13,303 nucleotides of DNA from Methanobacterium sp. PtaU1.Bin097 (GCA_002067325.1 MVQY01000179.1:1-13303); one strand, 5' to 3'. Shown: positions 1 through 6,260, numbered from the stretch's first letter. Program-made: numbers and translations. Notes: a model not told the origin generated them from the sequence alone.

Positions 1-32
1 TATGATACCTTTGAGATATGATACCTTTGAGA
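1..32. repeat. Two-copy perfect 16-bp tandem repeat
   Basis: The unit TATGATACCTTTGAGA occurs at 1-16 and again at 17-32 with no mismatch. The array touches the left edge, so more copies may lie outside the window. It sits about 95 bp upstream of the rubrerythrin start. It could be a duplicated regulator site or a neutral slippage duplication; the sequence alone does not decide. Confidence 0.85.
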
Positions 33-66
33 GGTTGATTAATTTTTAATGGTAAATTTAATAATG

Positions 67-74
67 TTTTTAAA
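67..74 (+). promoter_or_regulatory. Candidate TATA box for rubrerythrin
   Basis: TTTTTAAA lies about 55 bp before the chosen ATG. That would place transcription start near 97-100 and leave a short leader containing the ribosome binding site at 112-119. The surroundings are uniformly AT-rich and other TATA-like stretches exist (40-60), so this is only a candidate. Confidence 0.25.
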
Positions 75-126
75 CCAATGTATATTCACCATTAGTTTGC
101 TTATTATTTTTGGGAGGATAAAAAAA

Positions 127-618
127 ATGAGTACGTTGAATAATTTAAAGGAAGCATTTGCCGGTGAATCACAAGCTAACAGGAAATACCTGGCTTTCGC
201 GAAGAAAGCGGATGAAGAGGGTTTTCACCAGGTTGCGAGGTTGTTCCGTGCTGCAGCTGCCGCGGAAACTGTGCACGCCCACAACCACCTCACGGTGATG
301 AATGGTATAGGAAATACTGGGGAAAACCTCAAAGAAGCTATAAACGGTGAGACTGAAGAATTTACTGAAATGTACCCAAGTTTTATTGAAGAAGCAAAAG
401 AAGCTGGTGAGGAAGCAGCCACCTGGACCTTTGATGTAGCCAACAAGGTGGAAAAAATCCACGCCGGCCTATATATAAAGGCTTTAGAGACTCTGGGAGA
501 AAACGTAGAGACCAGCTACTACGTCTGTAATTTCTGTGGAAACACCGTGGAAAAGGAAGCCCCTGATATCTGTCCGGTTTGTGGAGCTCCTAAGAAGGAA
601 TTTGTACTAATTGACTGA
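127..618 (+). CDS. rbr: Rubrerythrin (non-haem diiron peroxidase)
   Basis: Rubrerythrins reduce hydrogen peroxide in the cytoplasm of anaerobes, taking electrons from a rubredoxin-type iron centre. The 163-residue product has an N-terminal four-helix diiron domain: an ExxH pair at E47/H50, a second at E109/H112, and further Glu in the first helix (E14). A C-terminal rubredoxin-like domain has CxxC pairs at C134/C137 and C149/C152 that would bind one Fe. It is slightly shorter than classical rubrerythrins of about 190 residues. I chose the ATG at 127 because GGGAGGAT lies 7 nt upstream and the protein then begins in the usual way (MSTLNNLKEAF). An in-frame ATG at 49 would add 26 hydrophobic residues with no ribosome site and is rejected. 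The gene is monocistronic, ends in a T-rich stretch and converges on the next gene. Its role in oxidative stress defence is known for the family, not shown here. Confidence 0.95.
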   Translation: MSTLNNLKEAFAGESQANRKYLAFAKKADEEGFHQVARLFRAAAAAETVHAHNHLTVMNGIGNTGENLKEAINGETEEFTEMYPSFIEEAKEAGEEAATWTFDVANKVEKIHAGLYIKALETLGENVETSYYVCNFCGNTVEKEAPDICPVCGAPKKEFVLID

Positions 619-649
619 TTTTATTTAATTAAATTTTTTAATTTTTTTT
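619..649 (+). terminator. T-rich terminator after rubrerythrin
   Basis: The stretch holds runs of 6 and 8 T separated by A residues, plus the palindrome TTTAATTAAA at 624-633. Oligo-T without a strong GC stem is the usual form of archaeal terminators. The opposing gene ends inside the same tract (stop at 648-650), so the region separates convergent transcripts. Confidence 0.5.
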
Positions 650-1025
650 ATTCCTGTGATATCTCTATGTGGTTTAACAAAGAAGACGTTATATCAATGA
701 GTATGGCGATTACATACAGATGATAATCTCTTGGTTGATTTTCAGTCATCTGTTCAATTTCTTCTCCCATCAAGCCATATATTCTCACGGCTTCTTTAAG
801 TCTTGAACCGGCTTTTCCTTTTTCGAGTTCCATGGGTTCGAAATGCATCCCATTAATTCCACTCTCTAATATACCTGATCCTATTTGTATTTCCTTTCCA
901 AGAGATTTTGGGTCGCCTGTTTCTAGATTTTCAGGATTTAAAAGACCTAAAAAACCTCCCGGACTTTCACCCATATACTTTCTATAATTAGAAAATAATT
1001 CCTCGATTTTAGGGTTAGTAGTCAT
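648..1025 (-). CDS. Hypothetical protein, 125 aa
   Basis: I do not recognise a family. The product is acidic and soluble-looking, with no signal peptide, no clear membrane segment and no cysteine. Residues 1-20 are polar, 20-60 are Gly/Pro-rich and probably loops, and 66-125 look helical (KAGSRLKEAVRIYGLMGEEIEQM, then a hydrophobic helix YVIAILIDITSSLLNHI at about 104-120 that could pack in a helical bundle). The reading frame fills the space between two T-rich tracts, and codon use is like its neighbours, which supports a real gene. No Shine-Dalgarno sequence precedes the ATG at 1025, so the mRNA may be leaderless or nearly so. A T-rich stretch separates it from the upstream membrane-protein gene, so it is probably transcribed alone. 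Confidence 0.7.
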   Translation of the reverse strand: MTTNPKIEELFSNYRKYMGESPGGFLGLLNPENLETGDPKSLGKEIQIGSGILESGINGMHFEPMELEKGKAGSRLKEAVRIYGLMGEEIEQMTENQPRDYHLYVIAILIDITSSLLNHIEISQE

Positions 1026-1084
1026 GTAGAATTATCTGTTTAAAAAGGTAGATAATTTTATGGAAAAATAAAAATTATGGAAAT

Positions 1085-1120
1085 AAAATAAAAAAAGAAA
1101 TCAGGTTTTTTAAAAAAAAG
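1085..1120 (-). terminator. Minus-strand T-tract terminator
   Basis: Read on the minus strand, the stop of the small membrane-protein gene is followed by runs of 8 T (1119-1112) and 7 T (1096-1090). The palindrome TTTTTTAAAAAA lies at 1106-1117. This fits an archaeal oligo-T terminator and separates this gene from the one ending at 648. Confidence 0.5.
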
Positions 1121-1129
1121 AAGTTTCCT

Positions 1130-1492
1130 TCAGTCGCTACCACTGATCAATCCACCGATGGCTCCGCCGATACCCATAGAGATTATGTTGGCGATTAAGG
1201 CTACTATAACTACCACTACTCCTGTTACCAGGCCGGCTGCTAATCCTGCCAGGCCGCCGAATATCGTTCCGGCGATAATAAATAGTATTGCTAGAACTAT
1301 AGCTCCGAAAGCCCCGGCTACTGTGGCATTCCACAGGCCGCCCAGGATGCCTTCATGCACCCAGTATCCTACTATTAATCCGGCTATGAAGAGTCCTAAA
1401 TTCGCACCACCCCATAGGCCGGCCATTGCAAATAAGTTTGCAAGTATTATTCCTAGAATAAAACCAACAATCACTGGTCCCCATTTTACCAT
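1130..1492 (-). CDS. Small Gly/Ala/Ile-rich membrane protein (DUF5518-like)
   Basis: The 120-residue product is almost entirely hydrophobic, with about four membrane-spanning stretches (roughly 5-25, 30-45, 58-78 and 85-115) rich in Gly, Ala, Ile and Val with GxxxG-type spacing. A short polar turn (YWVHEG) lies near 43-48. It resembles the small DUF5518-type membrane proteins that occur in many copies in Methanobacterium genomes; I assign this from general appearance, not from a search. The start at 1492 is supported by GGAGGG 5 nt upstream. A TATA-like TTATATTAA on the minus strand at about 1555-1563 gives a plausible promoter. Function is unknown. The Gly-rich glycine-zipper pattern suggests oligomers in the membrane, but that is inference. 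A 119-residue frame on the opposite strand is a shadow. Confidence 0.75.
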   Translation of the reverse strand: MVKWGPVIVGFILGIILANLFAMAGLWGGANLGLFIAGLIVGYWVHEGILGGLWNATVAGAFGAIVLAILFIIAGTIFGGLAGLAAGLVTGVVVVIVALIANIISMGIGGAIGGLISGSD

Positions 1493-1554
1493 TCGATCCC
1501 TCCGTTTATTTAAGTGAGTTCCAAGTTCCTGTATTATATTATGGAGATACTTCT

Positions 1555-1563
1555 TAATATAAT
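1555..1563 (-). promoter_or_regulatory. Candidate TATA box for small membrane protein
   Basis: The minus strand reads TTATATTAA here, about 65 bp upstream of the ATG at 1492. This is a reasonable distance for an archaeal TATA box plus a leader of about 35 nt that carries GGAGGG. Confidence 0.3.
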
Positions 1564-1588
1564 TCAGCCATATCCACCTAATTTTAAT

Positions 1589-1957
1589 TTAATCAACTTC
1601 TTCCACATACATCAGGGGATAATCAAGCTCTTCCATGAATTTCATCCTTATAACCGCTTTACTATCTCTAAATAGTGAAACAACCTTCACATCCAGCATA
1701 TTCCCATTTAAAGAGGTGTATTCATATTCATTTTCTATATCTTGGAGCATATCACGGTTAATGGTTACTTCAACTTTATCTACACAGGGTTGGAGTTCCA
1801 TGGCCTTTTCCATGGCTTCTTCCAGGGATTTAACAGACTTTAAATTAACGGGTGTTCCATCAAATTGATGGAAAAGGGCCCCCATAGTTATTCCACCTTC
1901 AAATATTGCTCTTTCCCTGTGGGAGATGTTGTTAAAGTATTTCTCATCTACGTCCAT
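1589..1957 (-). CDS. mptD: Archaeal dihydroneopterin aldolase MptD
   Basis: MptD cleaves 7,8-dihydroneopterin to 6-hydroxymethyl-7,8-dihydropterin and glycolaldehyde, a step toward tetrahydromethanopterin, the C1 carrier of methanogenesis. The 122-residue length matches the archaeal family, which is unrelated in sequence to bacterial FolB. The signature is near the N-terminus: YFNNISHRERAIFEGG then GALFHQFDGTPV (residues 7-37). E20, H30 and Q56 keep the spacing that I recall for the active-site residues of the Methanocaldococcus enzyme (E25, H35, Q61). The start at 1957 follows AAGGAGA 7-8 nt upstream. It is last in a minus-strand run, 56 bp after the sortase gene. That gap holds a near-palindrome (1973-1997), so mptD may have its own control rather than being a simple operon member. 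The recognition is strong; the link to envelope genes is probably chance. Confidence 0.87.
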   Translation of the reverse strand: MDVDEKYFNNISHRERAIFEGGITMGALFHQFDGTPVNLKSVKSLEEAMEKAMELQPCVDKVEVTINRDMLQDIENEYEYTSLNGNMLDVKVVSLFRDSKAVIRMKFMEELDYPLMYVEEVD

Positions 1958-1972
1958 TTTATTATCTCCTTA

Positions 1973-1997
1973 GATTTGTTAAATCGATTTTCAAATC
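1973..1997. promoter_or_regulatory. Near-palindromic element in the mptD leader
   Basis: The arms GATTTG (1973-1978) and CAAATC (1992-1997) flank the perfect 10-bp palindrome AAATCGATTT (1981-1990), with a one-base asymmetry between arms. The element overlaps a 14-of-15 direct repeat, ATCTCCTTAGATTTG (1964-1978) and ATCTCCTTAAATTTG (1995-2009). It lies just before the mptD ribosome site. It may be a dimeric regulator's operator, a leader hairpin, or part of the end of the sortase transcript. No T-run follows it on the minus strand, which argues against a terminator. Confidence 0.4.
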
Positions 1998-2013
1998 TCC
2001 TTAAATTTGAGGA

Positions 2014-2739
2014 CTAAAATCCTAACATGGAATTCAACTGGGATAACCCGGATTCCAGGGTATCGGTAGGCACGGGATAGAAATAGGCGAAAACCAGTAG
2101 CATGGTTAACGCTAAGGTGGCCATGAATATCCATATCCTATCATCGGCCACCGGATAAAAACGGCCTAAAATCAGGCCTCCCGCAAACAAAAGACTGATA
2201 AGCATTATTCCAAGGGGTGCCTGGGGGTTCTGCACCTGTACCGTGGCGGGATTTAAAGGTATGATGGTCTCATAATCTGCTTGGATGATCAGCCTCTGTT
2301 TATCGGAGCCTAAGGGGTAACAGGTTATTAAAAAGAGAGTATTCCCCTGTTCTACCGGCATCATGTAAGAGGCGTCCACTATGGTTGAATTTACCATGGA
2401 ATAGGTAACGTTGCCTATGCCAGGCCATTCCACGTATATTTTATCCCCGGGCTGTAACTGGTCCAGCTTCAAAAAGGGAGATCCATGGAGTGTTCTATGT
2501 CCAAAAAGAATGGTAGTCCCATTGGTGGGTTTGAAGGATTTAGGTTCGAAGTATATCCCATGATCGATGGATTGGTTGTTGATGCTCTGGTTGACCCCGA
2601 TTTTAGGTATGATTATATAAGGAGTGTCCTGGGGGTTGGATTCAGTATTCACCGAATAGGAGTAGTATCCTACCTCAATTAAAAGATAGAGGGAGATGAT
2701 CAACATCCCCACTATAACCATTGCGGTTGAAAACTTCAT
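2014..2739 (-). CDS. Membrane-anchored sortase
   Basis: Sortases cut a C-terminal sorting signal of secreted proteins and join the new end to an amine on the cell surface. The 241-residue product has an N-terminal membrane anchor (about 5-27) and a sortase domain (about 40-160) with the full catalytic set: H81 in GHRTLHGSPF, C140 in LITCYPLGSDKQR, and R149. Two further hydrophobic segments (about 176-193 and 201-221) form a C-terminal membrane hairpin, so the enzyme should be anchored at both ends. The TCYPLGSDKQRL context looks nearest to class D/E enzymes; I cannot assign a class firmly. The ATG at 2739 has no obvious ribosome site, but the gene begins only 20 bp after the surface-protein gene, which supports co-transcription. 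That neighbour is the obvious candidate substrate. Confidence 0.9.
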   Translation of the reverse strand: MKFSTAMVIVGMLIISLYLLIEVGYYSYSVNTESNPQDTPYIIIPKIGVNQSINNQSIDHGIYFEPKSFKPTNGTTILFGHRTLHGSPFLKLDQLQPGDKIYVEWPGIGNVTYSMVNSTIVDASYMMPVEQGNTLFLITCYPLGSDKQRLIIQADYETIIPLNPATVQVQNPQAPLGIMLISLLFAGGLILGRFYPVADDRIWIFMATLALTMLLVFAYFYPVPTDTLESGLSQLNSMLGF

Positions 2740-2759
2740 GCTATAATTTTTGTAATTGC

Positions 2760-3698
2760 CTACCTTAAGAACTTAGCGTATCCCAGACCAGCACCGATTA
2801 TGATAACTGCCATGACTAAAAGTGCGTATGGCGAACCTGTAGTTTGGGTAGGTACTGTGGTGGCGTTCTTTGCAGCGGTGGTGGGGAATACGTTCTGTCC
2901 AGATCCAGTGGTACCATTTGATCCAGACTTTGGATAATAGTAGGAGTAGCTGAAATGTTGCACTTCCCCGGGTTGTAACGTTACATCCCAGGCCGCTGTT
3001 TCGGCGTTGAACACACTAGTATCGATGAAGGTAGCAGCAGGATCACTGGCTGTTAATGTTGAATCTAATGGAACAATTGGAGCTCTAATTATCCCCTGTA
3101 CCTGTGGGCCAGTCGGATTTTGATTTAAAACGTTGAAATCAAAGGTACCACTCCAGCTAACGATTTTTAAATTGGGGTTTAACATTTCCAATTCATTTGG
3201 GAAGAACCATGAAGCAGAGAGACCGGGATCATTTATTAAGGGCCAGAAACTATTGTCAGTTGTTTCATTGGGCATGATAAATCCATATTCTGAGCCTCCC
3301 GCCCCAACAGCACGTAAGAAGAATTTAACCTTTTTAGTTTCCCCCGGTCCAATTCTCCATCCTAAATCACCGGTTGAGTTTGTAGTACCGTTGGTTGGAT
3401 TCACATTAACTGCCATTTTAACGGCTTCCGGTTCTGTCCACACAATATTCCATTGTATGTTCGGGTCTAACTGGAAATACGTCTGGCTTATCTTGAAATA
3501 TTCCACATGGTCGTTGTTATTTTTCACCGTTACACAGATAACTACTGTAAAATCTCCCATAACGATATTTGCAGACTCTGGTGTAAGGTATGTAACATTA
3601 TCATCTGCTGCGCTTGCAACATTTAAATCTTCAAATGTGAAAATTCCTAAAACTGAAAATAAAAGTATTAAGATTACGAGTGTTCTACCTAAATTCAT
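2760..3698 (-). CDS. Secreted cell-surface protein with C-terminal anchor; likely sortase substrate
   Basis: The 312-residue product has a signal peptide (hydrophobic 7-20, probable cleavage after ASA at 28-30), then about 225 residues of predicted beta-rich extracellular domain. A Thr/Ser/Gly/Asn-rich spacer follows (about 256-289), then a hydrophobic segment (291-306) and a short basic end, KFLR (309-312). The layout of spacer, TG-containing motif, hydrophobic stretch and positive tail is that of a sortase substrate. The residues before the membrane stretch are PTQTTG (283-288), not a canonical LPXTG. Several NxT/S sequons (34-36, 103-105, 107-109, 144-146, 261-263, 278-280) suggest N-glycosylation. 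The extracellular part shows no family I recognise; two segments with GPGETKKVKFFLRAVG and LQPGEVQHFSYSYYYP patterns look like repeated Ig-like or CARDB-like strands. GGGGG lies 6-7 nt before the ATG. The sortase gene follows by 20 bp. An anchored structural or adhesive role is inference. Confidence 0.85.
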   Translation of the reverse strand: MNLGRTLVILILLFSVLGIFTFEDLNVASAADDNVTYLTPESANIVMGDFTVVICVTVKNNNDHVEYFKISQTYFQLDPNIQWNIVWTEPEAVKMAVNVNPTNGTTNSTGDLGWRIGPGETKKVKFFLRAVGAGGSEYGFIMPNETTDNSFWPLINDPGLSASWFFPNELEMLNPNLKIVSWSGTFDFNVLNQNPTGPQVQGIIRAPIVPLDSTLTASDPAATFIDTSVFNAETAAWDVTLQPGEVQHFSYSYYYPKSGSNGTTGSGQNVFPTTAAKNATTVPTQTTGSPYALLVMAVIIIGAGLGYAKFLR

Positions 3699-3775
3699 GG
3701 ATTTACCCCCATCACTTTTTTCCTGCCTGTTCTATTTTACATGGATTTTTTATTAGGGTCTGAAAAATGAAAAAA

Positions 3776-3796
3776 GTAACATATAGTCTATGTTAC
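3776..3796 (-). terminator. Hairpin between DUF515 gene and surface-protein gene
   Basis: A perfect 8-bp inverted repeat, GTAACATA and TATGTTAC, is separated by TAGTC. On the minus strand it is followed at once by six T and, after CA, five more T. That is the form of a stem plus oligo-T terminator, placed about 100 bp after the end of the DUF515-type gene. It also lies about 80 bp before the surface-protein start, so it could equally be an operator for that gene's promoter. Confidence 0.45.
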
Positions 3797-3896
3797 AATT
3801 TTGGGTGTTTAATTAATATAGTAATAACTCCTATTAATTTTTTCTTCCCCTCGCCGTAGATATCTCCCATTTATTGGTTTATCTATATCTTGGTTT

Positions 3897-5357
3897 TTAT
3901 CCGTATATCTTGTGAAGTTCAGTTACCATCCAGGACGGTGCTGACTGGGTCGATATGGTCAGTTGTATGGCGTTTGAGTTCTGGATGAGGAATATTGCCT
4001 TATCTCGTGGTACTTCCAGTAGTACCATGTACTCTGCGTCCAGATTTCCAAAGTTAGCTGTTCTCTCAAACTGGTCTAAACGTACACCGTAGGCGTTTAA
4101 AAGGGCGTTGATGGATGTTTCATCCCATGTTCTGGACGCTCCTGCCTGTAGAAGTGCTTCTATACCAGTATCTGATACGCCTGCAGATTGGGATCTGGAT
4201 GCACTTTGAGACAACGAGTTAATGGCAATCTGTTGACTGGTACTTATACTGGCATTGAAGGTGTTTTGATCCACCATAGACCTTAAAATTGCCAGAACGG
4301 TTGCTCCACTAACCAGTGGTGTGTTGGATGACTGTCCTACACCACTCTGATTGCTTCCAGTACTCTGTTGTGTTTGGTTGGTCCGGTTGGTTTCATTTGT
4401 AGTGGTGGTGGTTGTGGTTGTGGTTTCGTTCGTACTTACATAAATATCAACGGTGTCCCCTACAGAGATAAGACCACCGGCAGCCCGTAACCTATCCAAC
4501 CTTATTGGTATAACTACGGTATCCGGCGTGGTTATCTCTACATTTGCCAGTACACTAGCATCAGACTGGGTAACCAGTGTCTGTGCAGCCGCTACTTTCA
4601 TTATAAGGTCCTTCTTATCTCCAGAAGAGTAGGTGAGCATCACCCTTCCGTAGGGATCCTTTTTGGTCTCGATCTGATTTTGCTGGTAGGCTCTCCAGCT
4701 GGTGGTTGCGGGTCCAAGAACATCCACGGCCAGCGCCTGTTCAGGGGTTACAGCACTCTCAATTTCAGCAAGAAGGGTTAACTTTTGAGGATCTGTTGCC
4801 AATGCCCCCTTAAAATAACTGTTTACTTCACTAATTTTAGTATTCTTCGCATCTTGCAGTGATCCCTGGTAAGGTGCGTAGAATAAAAAGTAATAACCTG
4901 CACCGACCAGTACGATGAGTATAATTCCAAATACAAGAGCTCCCACCAGAGTCCTCTGGTCATCATCGGGGATTCTTCCACCACCGGGAGATCTCCTCCC
5001 AAACCCTGGTACAGCCCCACCTAACCTATCAAGACTGCTTCCACCAGGCCTTCCACCTGGTTTTTTCTCATCAGGAGCCTTTAACCTGGCTCGTCCCGTG
5101 TCTTTTGGTCGGGGTTTAGGCATGGGTCTGGGGATCTTTTCGGTGGGATCTTCGTTTCCACCATCCTCATTGGTCTTAAGTTTGCTCTTCTGGTCCTTGG
5201 ACTTATCACCTGCCCGGGAGACCATGTTTCTGATGCGTCCACTCACATTCGACCCAGTATCCTTCTCATTTTTTCGAAGGTCTGGAGCATTATTTTCTTT
5301 TTCTTTATTTCCCAATATCTTATCTAACATTTGGACCACTTCTGCGAAGCTTGGCAT
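3897..5357 (-). CDS. DUF515-type membrane-anchored protein with CpaB/SAF-like extracytoplasmic region
   Basis: The 486-residue product has a long, charged, Pro/Gly-rich, low-complexity N-terminus (1-134) that should lie in the cytoplasm. One membrane segment follows (about 136-160, VGALVFGIILIVLVGAGYYF), then a large outer domain. It looks like the archaeal DUF515 family. Within the outer part, residues 280-308 (VVIPIRLDRL, then GGLISVGDTVDIYV) match the SAF-domain pattern of CpaB/RcpC pilus-assembly proteins. A short strand GATVLAILR (351-359) and a late EYMVLLEVPRDKAIFLIQ (442-459) are placed like the CpaB C-terminal half. Between them is a Thr run (312-320) with NxT/S sequons (310, 321, 324, 327, 336), likely glycosylated linker. 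The ATG at 5357 overlaps the end of pssA by 38 bp. A second ATG (codon 10, at 5330) follows AAGTGGT and would cut the overlap to 11 bp. Its function is not established; the CpaB likeness is my reading. Confidence 0.8.
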   Translation of the reverse strand: MPSFAEVVQMLDKILGNKEKENNAPDLRKNEKDTGSNVSGRIRNMVSRAGDKSKDQKSKLKTNEDGGNEDPTEKIPRPMPKPRPKDTGRARLKAPDEKKPGGRPGGSSLDRLGGAVPGFGRRSPGGGRIPDDDQRTLVGALVFGIILIVLVGAGYYFLFYAPYQGSLQDAKNTKISEVNSYFKGALATDPQKLTLLAEIESAVTPEQALAVDVLGPATTSWRAYQQNQIETKKDPYGRVMLTYSSGDKKDLIMKVAAAQTLVTQSDASVLANVEITTPDTVVIPIRLDRLRAAGGLISVGDTVDIYVSTNETTTTTTTTTNETNRTNQTQQSTGSNQSGVGQSSNTPLVSGATVLAILRSMVDQNTFNASISTSQQIAINSLSQSASRSQSAGVSDTGIEALLQAGASRTWDETSINALLNAYGVRLDQFERTANFGNLDAEYMVLLEVPRDKAIFLIQNSNAIQLTISTQSAPSWMVTELHKIYG

Positions 5358-6042
5358 ATAAAACCATAAAAGGCACTGCTACTAAATAGATTAAAGTAAA
5401 GATGAATAAAAACTTTGCGGGAAGATTTGCAATTGCTGAGGAAATGTCTTGAGGTAAACATGATAATATTATCAGTAGTCCTCCCACGAACAGTAGTATA
5501 GGATTCCTAATTTTTGTATACTCAACAGTACTTATCATGAGTATCGATACCGCTGTCATAATTATCAGTGCCAACTCTACATTGAATATTCCTGAGAGAT
5601 AATATGATCCGAGGATCAACGCTGTGGTTGGTATGGGTAGTCCTGTGAATTTACCTTCACCCAAATTTGTACCTGAATCTGTTTGTACGTTGAACCTCGA
5701 GAGTCTTAAAATCCCACTTAATACTATTAAAAGAGCTACTAGTATATTAATGTATGGGATAAAGTAGGATGTGGATGCTGCATACAAAAGCATTCCCGGT
5801 GCAACACCAAATGAAATTATGTCACATAAAGAGTCAACATTTTTTCCAAATCCAAACTGATCAACTCTTTTAGACTTACGGGCCACCCATCCATCCAATG
5901 AATCAAATATAACTGCCATGAGAATAAACATTGCTGTAAGGCTTAAATTGCCTTCTAACACCATAATAATTGCTAAAAATCCAAAAGAAGCATTTAATAA
6001 GGAAATAAAATCGGGAAGAGCTACATATTCTTTAATGTTCAT
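5320..6042 (-). CDS. pssA: Archaetidylserine synthase (CDP-alcohol phosphatidyltransferase family)
   Basis: The enzyme joins L-serine to CDP-archaeol, giving archaetidylserine, a polar membrane lipid and precursor of archaetidylethanolamine in Methanobacteriales. The 240-residue product is an integral membrane protein with about six to eight hydrophobic segments. The family motif lies at 47-74: D47, D50-G51, A54-R55, G66, D70 and D74, the four Asp being metal and CDP ligands. The spacing between AR and the following G is two residues longer than in Bacillus PssA; I recall a similar GFG insertion in archaeal members. The ISFGVAP that follows (76-82) is typical of the serine-transferring subfamily. 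It is the first gene of a minus-strand run, overlaps the DUF515-type gene by 38 bp, and is divergent from the mreB operon. The substrate assignment rests on subfamily resemblance. Confidence 0.9.
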   Translation of the reverse strand: MNIKEYVALPDFISLLNASFGFLAIIMVLEGNLSLTAMFILMAVIFDSLDGWVARKSKRVDQFGFGKNVDSLCDIISFGVAPGMLLYAASTSYFIPYINILVALLIVLSGILRLSRFNVQTDSGTNLGEGKFTGLPIPTTALILGSYYLSGIFNVELALIIMTAVSILMISTVEYTKIRNPILLFVGGLLIILSCLPQDISSAIANLPAKFLFIFTLIYLVAVPFMVLYAKLRRSGPNVR

Positions 6043-6095
6043 TATAAAAAACCCACTATTTTTAAATATCTTAATTCGCTATTATATTTTCTCAT

Positions 6096-6103
6096 ATTTA
6101 AAT
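6096..6103 (-). promoter_or_regulatory. Candidate TATA box for pssA
   Basis: The minus strand reads ATTTAAAT about 55-60 bp upstream of the pssA ATG. That gives a transcription start near 6070 and a leader of about 30 nt. It lies within one arm of the inverted repeat noted for this region. In such AT-rich DNA this is only a candidate. Confidence 0.3.
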
Positions 6104-6260
6104 AGTAGGACTATCTATTATGATCAAATTTAGAGAAGTCCAATTAAAAGTAATTCAGTCTGTAATTATTTAAAAAATAAAAGTTTATAAATAACAACTG
6201 GAAAACATATAAAAATATATCCAATAGATAATACGAAACCATTAATGAACACTTAGGTTA

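Noticed and set aside
49..126. N-terminal extension of rubrerythrin from the ATG at 49
   Set aside because: The extension is hydrophobic and unlike the family, and GGGAGGAT sits correctly for the ATG at 127 inside it.
1158..1517. A 119-residue plus-strand frame, rich in Pro, Ile and Thr
   Set aside because: It is the antisense of the Gly/Ala-rich membrane-protein gene, which has a good ribosome site; Pro/Thr richness is the expected shadow of Gly codons.
3133..3756. A 207-residue plus-strand frame opposite the surface-protein gene
   Set aside because: The minus-strand gene has a signal peptide, sequons and C-terminal anchor in order; the plus-strand frame has no such structure.
4394..4436. 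GTT/GGT-rich simple repeat that might be a microsatellite or phase-variable tract
   Set aside because: It encodes the Thr run and flanking NET sequons of the DUF515-type protein with mixed Thr codons. Units are triplets, so length change would not shift the frame; it is best explained as a coded linker.
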